64,000 nucleotides of DNA from Triglochin maritima (taxonomy: Eukaryota; Streptophyta; Magnoliopsida; Alismatales; Juncaginaceae), in the NCBI GenBank assembly GCA_963682175.1, contig OY821775.1, positions 4,588,001 through 4,652,000 of the forward strand, read 5' to 3'. Made by a program: the position numbers and the translations under genes. Of this stretch, positions 13,550 to 25,840 are shown one piece after another (the first letter of the stretch is position 1; each line of letters begins with the position of its first letter). Under the pieces are notes generated by a model, which saw nothing but the letters and a program-made list of their open reading frames with translations, was not told where the DNA came from and searched no databases.

Positions 13550-14233
13550 TTAAAAGGATTTCGTCCCGAAATCAAGCAAACACTCACCGAAAAGCTCTGG
13601 ATACTGCCTTCTGACATCCTCCTCGATCTCCCAAGTGGCCTCGCGCTCACTGTGATGCTGCCACCTGACCTTTACCATCAGAATGGTCCTCCTCCTGAGC
13701 TGATGACCCATGCGATCAACAATCTCGACTGACCTCTCCTCGAGTGACAAGTCCTGCTGAATCTCTGGCACCGCTATCTCAATAACGTGCGACGGATCTG
13801 CCACATACTTCCTCAGCATCGACACATGGAAGACATTATGCAGACCCGAAAACTGTGGCGGCAATGCAATCCGGTAGGCAACCTCTCCAACTCGGTCGAG
13901 GATCTCAAACGGTCCAACATATCTCAGACTGAGCTTCCCCTTCTTCCCAAACCTCATCACACCTCTGGCTGGGGAAATCTTCAGAAACACGTGATCGCCC
14001 ACCTCAAAACTCAACACCCGTCTGCGTCGATCAGCATAACTCTTCTGCCTGCTCTGTGTTGTGGCCAGCCTCCTCCTGATCACATCCACCTTCTCTGAGT
14101 ACATCTGCACAATCTCTGGCCCCACTAACTGCCTCTCGCCCACATCACTCCAGCATACCGGTGATCTGCAAGGCCTCCCGTACAACGCCTCGTACGGTGT
14201 CATCCCAATACTTGAGTGGTAGCTGTTGTTGTC
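13550..14233 (-). pseudogene. Ty3/gypsy polyprotein fragment (integrase C-terminus with chromodomain-like tail)
   Basis: Open frame on the minus strand ending at 13550. It begins in NNSYHSSIGMTPYEALYG (integrase core end), continues with the GPF-type block LRYVGPFEILDRVGEVAYR, then LHNVFHVSMLRKYV, and ends with a chromodomain-like tail containing VKVRWQHHSEREATWE. That order is typical of plant chromovirus-type gypsy elements. Homology stops abruptly at about 14233. Protease, reverse transcriptase, RNase H and most of integrase are missing, so the element is 5'-deleted and cannot move by itself. The remaining frame has no internal stop. Confidence 0.88.
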
Positions 14234-14468
14234 CCCAGGATCAAAATTAATTACCTAAAAAAGGTCTAGGGTCAAAATCCCCAGGATCAAAAACGTTGAC
14301 CCCACACTAACACACGTTAATCCCACCAATCAAACGAAGCCCAGTAAGACAAATAATCCATCATCTGATTTGGTCTCAAGCCACTCCTACAAATACCCAC
14401 ACCTCACTGATATCAAACCAACAACTAAACTCAATAAGAAAATAGATCTAGAGAGACCAAACGTGAAT
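14234..14468 (+). promoter_or_regulatory. CYP96A upstream region squeezed between retroelement stump and gene
   Basis: Only 235 bp separate the truncated gypsy fragment from the P450 start codon. The word CCCCAGGATCAAAA occurs twice (about 14235 and 14279), marking a small duplication beside the truncation point. TACAAATA at 14388-14395 is a plausible TATA element about 75 bp before the ATG at 14469. Confidence 0.45.
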
Positions 14469-17400
14469 ATGATATCCACTATTATAGTAGCATGTCTAAC
14501 GTTCATCCGAGAGCACCCGGAGCTCCTCCTCGCCGTGGCGGCCTTCCTATACATACCTTATCTACAAAAGAAAACCACCAAAGTCCCATTCAACTGGCCC
14601 ATCGTGGGCCGCCTCCCTTACCTCCTCGCGAACGTCCACCGCCTCCATGACCTATGCGCCGGCGTTATGAGGGCCACTGGTGGCACCTTCCTCTTTAAGG
14701 TGCCCATATGCGGCGAGGAGGTGGTGCTCACCAGCGACCCTGCTAACGTTAACCATGTCTTTAACGTCAACTTTGGGAATTACCCTAAGGGTGGCGATTA
14801 TGGCGATATTTTTGAGATATTGGGGGATGGGATCTTCAACTCCGACCGCGAGGCGTGGAAGAAGCAGAGGAATGTGGCTCATGGGCTCGTCTCGGCTTCT
14901 AGGTTCAAGGCTTTTGTGGCTGAGTCTAGTAGAGAGAAGGTGGAACGTGATCTCCTACCACTGCTTGATCATGTCGGTTGTCACAAACAAGTCGTGGACT
15001 TACAGGTAATTTAACATGTTGAGTTAGCTCAGTTGGAATAAACTCACTCAAAAATAAACTCACTCAAACTAATAATTAACATGTTGGAATAAAATTGCAC
15101 TCTCTATACATCTCTTTTTTGGTACTTATAATTGTCTACATTTGTTCAACAACTATATAATACTATTTTTTTTAAAAGACTGTCAATTGGTCAACCATTC
15201 TTAATTAAGGATGTGAACAAGCACAAGTACTTTGTGACTAGAGATGTAAATATAACAAGCAGTGGACATATATTCATATATATCATCGTATGTACAATGT
15301 AAACGGGTAGTAGTACGGGTATATACATCCAATCCATGCATAACTTGTTTTTTAGGAAAGCAGCTTGAAAATTGAATTAATTATAATTAAGTTGTAACTG
15401 ATCCGCTACCGATTAACCAACGTGTACGAGACGGGTATGAACGGTACCTGGGTGTAGAGGAGAGCATGAACCGGTCCGGGTTCGGTTCGGATCCCAGTCC
15501 GGATTCTGGGACGGGTTTGGGTTTCGGTCCGGTCTGAACTTGGTCCAAAACCCAACCCCCCCAAATCCGGTCCGGTCTTCGGTCTGGATCCCAGTCTGGA
15601 TTCCGGGACGGGTTCGGGTTTCGATCCGGTCTGAACCTGGTCCAAAACCCAACCCCCCCAAATCCGATGCGGTCTTCGGTCTGAACCCTGAAGAGCATCT
15701 GGGTCCGATCCGGTCCGGACTGATGCTCTCCCCTACCTGGTTGGGTGCAACAAGTAGTAGTTAGATAAATGAGCTTGGGTTTTTACTATATTTTGTTATG
15801 TTCCAATGATAGGAATTTATGATTAATATTAGAGCTTACAAAAAATAAAAAGTGATTAAGATGTATTAATGCTTTATTTCAAATAGATGAATTAATTTTT
15901 TTGAGAAAAAAATAATGTATCAATGGAGTATTTATAGTATTATTTGGGTACAAGATTATTTTAGTAAATGAGGGAGGTAAGTGAATAAAAATTTCAAGGA
16001 ACAGGCGTGAGTAGAAAATATATCTTGTGCCATCGATTAAGCTACAGATGTACTATTTGTTAATCGTAGGTGATAATAAGCCAAACCAACCTGAAGCATA
16101 TACTTTTTCATTTTGTTTTATTTTTAAAAATCATGCGTTGGTTGTAGGACATATTCATGAGGTTCACTTTCGACTCGACGAGCTTGCAGGTATTTGGGAT
16201 CGACCCAGGTTGTTTATCGCTTGGCTTTCCCACGGTCCCGTTCGCGAAAGCAATCGATGACATGGAAGAAGTCTTGATTTTTCGACATGTTGTCCCAAAA
16301 AGGTGGTGGAAACTACTAAGTTGGTTGAAAATTGGCGCAGAGAAGAAGATGGCGGTAGCTAGAGAAATCATCGAGGAATCGATAGCGAGTTACATCTCGA
16401 TTCTAAGAAAAGAGAAGGAAAAAACTGTAAAAATTAGTAATGATCGTCTTGAAACTGGCGGGGTCGACTTGTTGACATCGTACTTAGACAACGACGATGG
16501 TGGCAACGACAAGTTCTTGCGCGACACAGCCTTGAATTTTATCATTGCCGGTCGAGACACGACGAGTGCTGCTTTGTCTTGGTTCTTTTGGTTGCTGTCT
16601 AGAAATCCTAATGTGGAGGAGAAGATCTTGGAGGAACTCAACTCTTGCATGGCACTTAGGCCACAAGTATTAATTACCTTCTTTTTTTGTTATGTTTTTT
16701 CTATCGTATATTATATAAACTTCAAGATATATGTGACCTACTTCGTTAGAACACACGATATTATCTTACCTTTGTTAAGTGAAAATTAGTTATTATAGAG
16801 TAGTAGGGTAAAAAATCATTGATCATGCATGGTTTTCAGTTTTTTATGACATTATATATGCACGACTTTGTCCCCCCCCCAAAAAAAAAAAAAACTTTGG
16901 CACATCACACAGACTAAGTTAACATTCTAGGCAACATCATTGGTTGCATCATTGATTCTCTATCTACTTAAGTTAAATCTCAAGATGCAATTCAATTATT
17001 TGAGACTCATTTAATAGTCTTCATTAGTTTAATACCAATAACCTATTGACTAAGCTCTGTCATTCGTGCTAATAATAACTAAACATATTTAAGCCCCACT
17101 AATTCTGGTTTTTAATTCTGCTTCCACTAATCAAACAGAAAGATGACACCTCCAACGTGGTGTTCGAAGCCAAAGAAGTGGAAAAACTGGTATACCTTCA
17201 CGCATCATTATGCGAGTCACTTCGTCTGTATCCACCGGTCCCATTCGAGCACAAAGGTGTGTTGAACCCCGACACTCTCCCAAGTGGGACCAAAGTCCAC
17301 AACAAGACCAGACTTCTAGTTTCCCTCTACTCCATGGGCCGGATGGCCTCGGTTTGGGGCAAAGACTGCCGCCAATTCCTGCCGGAGAGGTGGATATCTG

Positions 17401-17642
17401 AACACGACACGATACGACACGAACCTTCTTACAAGTTCTTGGCCTTCAATGCGGGGCCTAGAAGTTGTTTGGGAAAGAACATTGCATTTACTCAAATGAA
17501 GGTTGTTGCGGCTGCCATGCTTTATAATTACCAAATGGAGGTTCTCGAAGAGCAGATTATCGAACCGAAAATTTCAATTATTCTTCATATGAAGAATGGG
17601 ATGATGGTAAGGGTTAAGAGGAGGAACGGAACCAGTTACTAA
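14469..17642 (+). CDS. Cytochrome P450, CYP96A subfamily (midchain alkane hydroxylase-like)
   Basis: ER-anchored monooxygenase of the CYP86 clan. Arabidopsis CYP96A15 (MAH1) oxidises cuticular wax alkanes. Three exons join in frame: 14469-15005, 16148-16666 and 17139-17642, giving 519 aa. The N-terminal hydrophobic anchor spans roughly residues 2-32. Motifs in order: [12 protein letters not shown] after the anchor, I-helix AGRDTTS (313-319), ExxR as E378-S-L-R381, PERW, and heme loop [10 protein letters not shown] with Cys462. The tail [11 protein letters not shown] is CYP96-like. An in-frame ATG at about 14370 lies upstream of the presumed TATA, so 14469 was chosen. Intron 1 (1142 bp) carries a hAT-type element. 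Two introns are unusual in a subfamily I know as mostly single-exon. No disabling mutation was seen. Confidence 0.9.
15455..15735. mobile_element. hAT-type nonautonomous element in CYP96A intron 1
   Basis: 281 bp with terminal inverted repeats TAGAGGAGAGCAT and ATGCTCTCCCCTA, flanked by an 8-bp duplication (CCTGGGTG at 15447-15454, CCTGGTTG at 15736-15743, one mismatch). The interior is a duplicated unit of about 117 bp dense in GGTCCGG and GGTTCGG words. Short proline-rich frames read through it on both strands are artefacts of this composition. Confidence 0.8.
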
Positions 17643-18155
17643 GTGATCAATTTGTACAATGACCTCGATCACTTTTTAACTATTCTATATGTATGATGTA
17701 TCGCTGTTTTTATATATCATTATATAAATTGTACACGTTCGTAGTGGTATATGTAATTGTACACGTTCATATATATAAGTTATTTATATGAAATATATAT
17801 ATGTGATATTTTTAAGCTATAGTTGAACAACATGATTCATTCGTTCACTTTCTATTCGAAACTTAGACAAGTTAAGCTAGCTTAACCAGTTATCTAAGAA
17901 ATCCCATCTCAAGTCTAAACAAACAAAAGCTTGTGACGAAAACAAGGCAGATATGTCTACATACACAACCATGACATAAGATTGTTGCTCAGTTTATGGT
18001 TTAAATTGCATGTGATTTGAGACTTCAACCCACATTTTCTACACTTTTGCGATTTTACCTTCACTTGATAGTTGATTTCGTGTCTTCTTGGTATCATTAT
18101 ACATATTGTTTATTTTAAAATTCAAAGTCTTTATCACCACCAACTTTGACACTTA
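17643..18155. other. Intergenic, CYP96A downstream region
   Basis: AT-rich 3' flank of the P450 gene. No coding potential or repeat recognised. Confidence 0.5.
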
Positions 18156-18635
18156 GGCCATCACTAACCATGACATGGACGACCTGATCATCAGCACTCT
18201 CTCTCTTCAAAATTAACTTTCTCTCTCTCTTCCACATCAGCTTTCTCTTTCCTCAACCCACATTCTTCTCTTTCCTACACTATTCACCTCTTAACCACAA
18301 CCCAACATAACCCACAACAACCTATCTCTCTCATCCACATCATTTCGGGGTCTATCTTGATAAAATTTTAAAAAAAATTAAAAAAAATTCTAAAAAATCT
18401 AAACAATTATAAAACTTATTTTCAAAAAAAAAATATTTAAAAAACTAAAACAAAAAATTCTAAAAGTCAAAAAAACAAAAAACAAAATTTAATATTATTT
18501 TATTCGACGACCCGGGCGTTTCAACGCCCAGGGCAGTGACCTGGGCATCTTCGCCCCAGGTTTTTCCCGCGTTAAAATTTTTTTTTTGCCAACGACCCGG
18601 TCGTGACCCAGGTTTTTCCCCGATAAGGGATGACC
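18156..18635. mobile_element. PIF/Harbinger-type MITE, same family as 3343-3791
   Basis: 480 bp with TTA duplication (18153-18155, 18636-18638) and ends GGCCATCACTAAC / inverted GGTCATCCC. The CT-rich half (18180-18360) is closely similar to the reverse complement of 3560-3780. The GC-rich half has hairpin words (GGGCGTTTCAACGCCC at about 18515). Confidence 0.8.
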
Positions 18636-20997
18636 TTACAATACAAATTACAATGACCTCTCAGTCTCTCTCTCTCTCTCATCTTGTTTGCGAACATTAC
18701 CGTAAATGTGTTAGGCCCGGTCCATGACAATGGCCTCCTCTATTCGAACTGATTTGGGTTGGACTGGACCGATCGGATCCTTTGAGAGCATACTTTGAAT
18801 CTGATACTACAAAGATAATTTTATTATCGTTTCTACTAACAAATATAAAGTTATTTTGTCAAAATTCAAAGAGTAGTACCCAAGATGAATCAAGGAATGA
18901 AATGGTGCTTTATAATATTTAATGACATGATTATGAGCACAAATTTTAGAATTTATTACTATTAGATTGTTTTGTGGCCAATTTGTTTTGAGTTAGCTTG
19001 ACTCATTAACCTTTCTCATTGATGCTCATATTTGAACATGACAATTCAAAAGGTCTATTATTATTTATTTCTGAACAGGCGAATTTAAACATTTTTTTCT
19101 GAACAGGCGAAGACAAAAAGGTCAGAAATTCACTTTTGTATATGCTAATTAGTAATTGAGATGACAATTGACAGCCATGCTTCCAATAGTCCAACACCTT
19201 CCACCTCCAAATAAGCAATCCATTCTATTTATCACACAATGTAAAAAAATGTGGATAGTGAATAGCGTGGCACACTATCGCAAAAATACAATTCTAATTT
19301 AAGTACATTTACACTATCACATTGACATTTTTATTGTGTTGCAAAGAAGAGATAGTGATTGAGAAAAGGAACACTTCCTAGTTGGGACATTTGGTAGGAA
19401 TTGACTGCCACTTGTCTTCATAAAAGTGAAAGAAGACAAAGTCGTTAGGATGGTGTTCGTGATTCTACATTATCTCTCCACGACTTTCATAAGTATAGGT
19501 TTCACCTCATGAAACATATGTCATCAACACAAAAATGTTCACATTTTTTTCTTCTATATAAATAAGAAGGCAACATTTTGGTATAGACGAAACCTACATT
19601 GCAGAAGGTTGAGAGCAATCACAGGAACACCAAACTTTGTGGTTTTGGAGAATCATCTTCACTTTGGATAAGTTGTAAGTTTTTTGGATAATCTTGCTTT
19701 CGTGTAATTCTTTTTTCAATATTCTCGTAGTGATATCTTTTAGTCCAATTTAGTCTTTGCTTTGTCAGTTGTCATCCTCAAAAACCATCACCACTTTTTT
19801 TTAACCAGCAACTTAGAGTATAATGTTGACAATCATTTACGAACCAAAGGACAACGGAGAAATCTCCTAATGAGATGTAATTCCATATTATCATATATAT
19901 CAGATAAAATCCGACCTATTTAGCTAATTAATCCAACAATATGAGAATTCTTAATTAGAATTGGATAACTTAAGACTATTTAGGGTGTGGTAGGATTGCA
20001 CAACTTCCAGCTTCTCCAACTCTTTGTACATGGGTATGTTTCGCTCTTCCCCTCAGCTTCTGGTTGTTGCTTCCTTAATGAATCTATGAATTTTCCATTA
20101 TGCCCTTAGAAGTCCTTGATAATTACGTGCCGGTATTACCATCTCGTCACTTTCAACAGTGCCGATAATCTTCACGTTTTGCCAAAACTGAATGGTATAC
20201 TATTCACGACTAGAAAGAAGATTGTGATAATTTACCGTGAAAATGATGCTAGTTTGTAAATTTTACTCCTCCGAGTTCGAATCCGAAATTTTCAAAACTT
20301 CTGGACTAAAACTCAGACCGGACCGTGCACAATCCTAACCCTAGATGTGGTCATAAATAAAAAAATGATAAGTTATTGTTTGCAGCATGACATCTCTATG
20401 TTTCGGAGTGATTCATCTCATTAATGACAACCTATTATAACTACGTAACCATTATCAATATCTTAAAAAAAATCTAAAATTTTAACATGTTACTTTTGAT
20501 TTTAACTAGCATAATAATAATACAAGAATTATCTAGTGAGTCTGGTGTTTAATCTTTTATTTTAAACTCCTACCATATCCACAACACATATGAAAATGTA
20601 AAGTAGATTATAAGAAAAACGATTATATTAATTTAAAGTAAGATTAATCATAAATAAGATTTAATAATAAAATTATAAGAAATTTAAACTAAATAAGACG
20701 AGTTATGTGTACGTTAGAACTTGATCTAATAATAATAATAATAAACATCCGGGTTGAGATATGTCAATAAACATCGGTCAAACCCGACTCGCATGACATC
20801 TCAATCCATCAACTGAAACTAGACACGTGTTGCCATCCCATTGCCCAAGAAAGACAACAACCAAACCTATCCAATTCAAACCAGTGTTCCCAAAGTCATG
20901 CTCCCTCTCCCAAACTCTCTTTTCGTTTCCAAATTTTATTCGAAATTCCACATCAAAATCCCCCAAACCACAGATGTGATGACACCAAATAACTGCA
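18636..20997. other. Intergenic, no protein gene recognised
   Basis: AT-rich. The sequence TATATAAATA at about 19554 is followed 45-120 bp later by a less AT-rich stretch (GAAGGTTGAGAGCAATCACA onward) ending near a GTAAGT-like donor at about 19675. This could be an unannotated transcript or an old LTR fragment, but no reading frame supports it. From about 20760 the DNA is the leader region of the 5-phosphatase gene. Confidence 0.4.
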
Positions 20998-23900
20998 ATG
21001 ATTTCGACTTCTCAGACCACAAACATGGCAATGAAGGAGACACCCCAAAGGCAATCCCAAGAGGTACTTCTTTTCCTTTTTCTTAGCTAAAAATGTGGTT
21101 TGATGGTTTCTGGTGTCTAATTCGTGTGGTTGATGTTGTAAAGATCACATTTTTATGACGATTCTTAGAATTTGATGTGGTTTAAGTCCTGAATTGGCCG
21201 AAATAAATGGGGGTTTTATGTAGAAATTGCAAATTTTATTGGCAAATTTGATGGTTTATGGTGCTTAATTCGTGTGATTTCTGTAAAGATTTCATTTTTA
21301 AGACGATTTATGTAGTTTAAGTCTTAATTTGGCCGAAATATATGTGGGTATTAATTTATGAAAAATAATTGCAAGCTTTATGTGACCCAATTCTAAAGAT
21401 TCTATTTTAAGAGGGGTTTGAGTGTTTTGGTCTGAAAGATGCGATTTTTTTTATGTCTGGATTAGTGGGGTTTGGATGTGATTTTGGGTTTAGATTGAAT
21501 TAAAATTTGTGGAGGAATTGCAGCGGAGTTGGGCTGAACTCTGTTGTTTACAGCTCCCCTCTTGGCCGAAGCAAGTGCTCAGGAAGTGGCTCAATGTCAG
21601 CTCTGGAGATTCCGATTTCAGCGCAGACGAAAACGAGGAATTCGACTCGGAAAACCACCTTGAATACGAAGGTACCAAAAGGTCCACTCTTTCACTCTAA
21701 TCAGATTGGTGGTCTTGGGTTTGTTTTGGTCTGATTTCTCTGATATGGTTTTGGGATTGGTGGTGGGTATTATTCTACAGATATGTGCGGATGGGAGAGG
21801 GATATCTACAATGTCGACAGGAAAATAAATCGATTGGTGTCAAACGGTAATCCTATTTTGTGTTTCAATCTAGAAATAACAGCAAATTTTCATTTTATTT
21901 TTTAGTTCATGAAAGGGTGACCTCTGCTAGATCTTGAGTTTGCTCCATTCAGCTTTCTAGCTTGCACGAGAATCACATTCACAAGGCGTGTTAACTAAAT
22001 TGGTAGTTGGCTGTAGTGTCATGGCGACCAATTCATGGATGTTTCCTTCGTTGATTTTCATAGTAGATTGAAATTATGGTATCTGCGTTGTGAAAATCTT
22101 ATTTGGTGATTCAATGTGCAGTGAGTACTTCACAGAGTGTCCACTGCAAGATCCGGAGACGAAAATCTGAGATACTTCGTGCACAATACATCAACAACAA
22201 AGAACTCAGGCATGACCAATAGCCCATTCCTGATTATGCGATAGTATTGATCCGATCATGTCCCTCAGGCATCAGTATCACAATATTTTCTTAAGGAATA
22301 TTGTCTTGTCTATTTTTTAAATTTTAATTGGGTCTCTTCTGCGGAAATTCTGCAATAAGAAATGGTTTTGTGGACATTTTTGTCACAACATCTGCACATC
22401 ATGTCTGAACTCATTTGCATTTCATGTTTTTTTAGGATATGTGTGGGGACATGGAATGTTGGAGGGAGAACCCCACCTGATGATTTAGAAATTGATAAGT
22501 GGTTGAATACGGAAGAACCTGCCGATATCTATGTCCTCGGGTATTTTTTTTCTTTCTAAAAGATAGTTCCTGCATGTCTTGTAGCGATTCTTCAATCGGA
22601 TTTGTTTCTTATGTTTTTGTATTATTGGCCTTCTCAGTTTTCAGGAGATTGTTCCACTAAATGCTGGTAACATCTTTGGTGCTGAAGATAACCGACCCAT
22701 TTCAAAATGGGAATCAATCATTCGTGAGACGCTAAATCAAACTTCTTCAGTAAGAGGAAACTTCAAATGTCAGGTTGCCACACCTTCTCCATCCAGATCT
22801 GAGCCAGCCGATGATAAGTCCTTCCCAACTGGAGAATTAAGTTCAGATACTGACACCGACAGTGATGATGAAGTTCATCCATTGGATAATCGGTCTTTTG
22901 GTTTTCATTCCGACAGTGATCATCAAAGTCCAAGTACAAACAATTCCGACGACGTACATGTTGCGGGTACTCCTGATGAAGGCTTGGAAAGATTAGAGCA
23001 ACATCAACAAACCCGAGAGGCATTACACAGATTAAATCATTTCAAGTCAGTGACAGACGATCCTGACACTGGAACTTCAGATGGAAAACATACAAAAATA
23101 CCACTAAGATCACTTAGCAAGTCAGAAAAGATTGGTCTGAGCTGGCCAGATCAACCATTAAACATGTTACCTCTGTGGCAGTTATATGGTTCAAACTCCT
23201 TGAAAGGCATTCAATCTCATAGTGATCGTCAGTCGTACGAACCCTTACCTGGGGATGATAAGCATTTAGTACAGCCAGAATTTTATAAGCGTAACTCTAT
23301 CAGGTTCACAAAGAAAAGGCCAGGTTTTGTAAGAATAATAAGCAAGCAAATGGTTGGGATATTCCTTACAGTCTGGGTTCGGCGAAGCTTGCGGAAGCAC
23401 ATCCAGAACTTGAAGGTATCCACGGTTGGAGTTGGTGCAATGGGATATTTGGGTAACAAGGTGATCTTCCACATTCCTCCGATTATCTTCTTCACACTTC
23501 TATACTGCCCTTAGTTATTCAAGATTTAATGATACATAGGAAATTATGAACCAGTAAGACATGTTGACAAATTTCATTTATAGGAATCAGTTTCTGGTCA
23601 TGTAACTCATAATGACTCTGCAGACCTTCTGCATATAGATTTGATTGCAGATCTCTTTGATTGGTATATTTTTGAAGATGTATATTACTCATCCATTAAG
23701 GAAATTATTTGCTGCATGCCCATACTGATTTTACTCCCCTTCTCTATTGCTGCTAGATTTTGAGAAATAAAATACCTTTCAACTTTTTTTGATTTTTCTT
23801 CTTTCATTTCAACTTTGCCTCAGGGATCTGTGTCTGTCAGTATGTCTATATATCAAACATTTGTTTGCTTTGTATGCACACATCTAGCATCGGGTGATAA

Positions 23901-24839
23901 GGCTGGCGATGAACTTCGAAGAAACAGCGATGTGCAAGAGATTCATCGCAGGACACAGTTCAATGGTGCTCCTGGAATTGTTCCTAGAGCTATATTTGAT
24001 CATGAGTAAGTACTTATAGGGTATTATTACTGCAAAATTCAAAAAAAATTGTTTTCACTTCTGTTGGACATGTTTTTGTTCGATTTGTCTTTTTTCCGTT
24101 GCTTACAGATTGAGGCCTCTTTTCTCACACTTAACATTATTGACTAACAGTTAATCTTCTTGTGTTATTACAGAAGAATCGTATGGCTTGGAGATTTAAA
24201 CTACCGCATCAACTTACCGTACGAGGACATACTTCAGCACATTTCCAACAAAGAATGGTCGAAACTGGTTGAAATGGATCAGGTTAGTTTGTAAGGGCAA
24301 CTCTAACTATATTTTCACTAATACATATGGTCGGAGAACAAAAGAGCCACTCATATATCTTAATCTTTATTTAGTTAATACACGAGCTGAAAAAAGGTCG
24401 TGCCTTCGATGGTTGGACTGAAGGAGTACTTAATTTCGCCCCTACGTTCAAGTACGAGTTTGGTTCAGATAACTATATTGGAGAAAATCCAGCAGCTGGG
24501 AGGAGGACACCAGCATGGTATGCATCAGGAGCTCAAATGTTAAATTTGCAACAAAAATTCTGATCACATTAATTTAGAGTTCAGATGTTCAGTGGTTGTA
24601 ATATATTAAGCTGGTGTGTGTTCAGGTGTGACAGGATTCTTTCATTTGGTAAAGGCATGAGGCTTTTAAGTTACAAAAGAAGCGAGTACTCTCTGTCCGA
24701 CCATCGTCCAGTGACGGCTTTTTTCACGGCAGAGGTTGAGGTATTTTTCCATAGAAAGCTTCAGAAGGCTCTCACCTTCACAGATGCTGAAGTGGAAGAT
24801 TTTGAGTTTATTTCGGAGTATGATAAGGGTGGGAGTTAA
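20998..24839 (+). CDS. Type I inositol polyphosphate 5-phosphatase
   Basis: Removes the 5-phosphate from soluble inositol phosphates and/or phosphoinositides. Ten exons join in frame: 20998-21063, 21524-21671, 21781-21846, 22122-22209, 22436-22540, 22638-23460, 23824-24005, 24174-24282, 24375-24517 and 24626-24839, giving 647 aa. Motifs in order: RSWAELCC and VLRKWLN near the start, TWNVGGRTPPDDLEIDKWL, GFQEIVPLNAGN, a variable acidic/Ser-rich insert (about residues 180-330), ISKQMVGIFLTVWVRR, GYLGNKGSVSVSM, and the catalytic blocks WLGDLNYRI, PAWCDRIL and SDHRPV. Plant enzymes of this type usually have such an insert. ATGs at 20998, 21025 (best context) and 21031 are all in frame, so the start is uncertain by 11 residues. 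Intron 4 uses a GC donor. Confidence 0.92.
22210..22435 (+). other. GC-AG intron in the 5-phosphatase gene
   Basis: Exon 4 must end at 22209 (codons for YINNKEL plus AG) to join exon 5 at 22436 (GATATGTGTGGGG, giving R-I-C-V-G-T-W). The intron therefore begins AG|GCATGA. An in-frame TAG 14 bases further on rules out any later donor, and no GT lies between. Confidence 0.75.
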
Positions 24840-25840
24840 GCTACTCAATCTCAAGGTCAGTTTCCTGTTCATGTGACTACAAGCAGAAAAATACACCTCG
24901 ACTTATTACTAGTTTAGTTTATTGGATGTTAGATATGAGCTTATGCGAAAAGTTACAATTGAGCAAGAAATGTGTCATGATTAAGATATTTGGTATTAGT
25001 TGGACAGCCGATCATGGGACTATGTTTGCCACCTTATAAATGTAGCCGCGTGCTATATAGTGATCCTGTTAATGTTCATAATATTAAGGTTGTATGTCCA
25101 TTTTATATAAGCAAAATTGGAAACTTACGCTATTTATATTATCATTCTTTCCAAGAAATGCAGGAACCAAGAAAAAGATCCGTGTGCAGCAAAGCAAAGC
25201 ATACCATTCTTTGGACATTTACTGGAAAAAAGGAGCTTATAAGTTGCAATTGTAAAATTATTGGAATTCGTAAATACTAATTTCTCATGCCACTTTTCAA
25301 CGAGTGATTTGATTGTCTTGTCTTGTGTTGTAGATATCGATGACCAAAGAGTTATCCTGTGTGAAACTGTCATTAAGAGTTACCTGTGAGAATTCAATTG
25401 TGTATTGGACAAACCATCCTGCAATAGTTGTTAGAAATTCGAATTCCGTTTCCATCTGACCATACCTACAAACGAGTAAATTACATGATAACAATTAACA
25501 AGGTTCAGAAAAAGTCCCAGTCAGCTTAACCTCAAAAGACCTCAAACAGCAATTATAAATGAAAAACGGGTGCCATAACTTTTCGTGTTTCCAACTTCAA
25601 GTAACAATAAAAAATTCCTTCCAAAAGCTGCAGGCTGCAGCACATAAGTTCACAGGTTTGATATGTTACTCAGCCGATAACAATCCTTAATAACTATTTT
25701 ACATTCCACATTCCTTCTCATACGCCTCAGCCCATTTAAATAATAACCAATCATTTGTCAACCGGAGATAGAAATGTAGCTGTTCTTCTGTGGGGCAAAG
25801 ATGGAGATGCTCTTTTACAATGACACCGCAAATTTGGATT
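24840..25840. other. 3' flanks of two convergent genes
   Basis: Region between the stop codons of the 5-phosphatase (+) and the glycosyltransferase (-). It probably contains both 3' UTRs. No additional gene seen. Confidence 0.5.

Noticed and set aside
15387..15764. Overlapping Pro/Asp/Gly-rich frames
   Set aside because: They read through the GGTCCGG-rich duplicated interior of a hAT element in an intron.
22122..22209. Possible GT donor at the end of 5-phosphatase exon 4
   Set aside because: No GT occurs before the in-frame TAG, so the GC donor is required.
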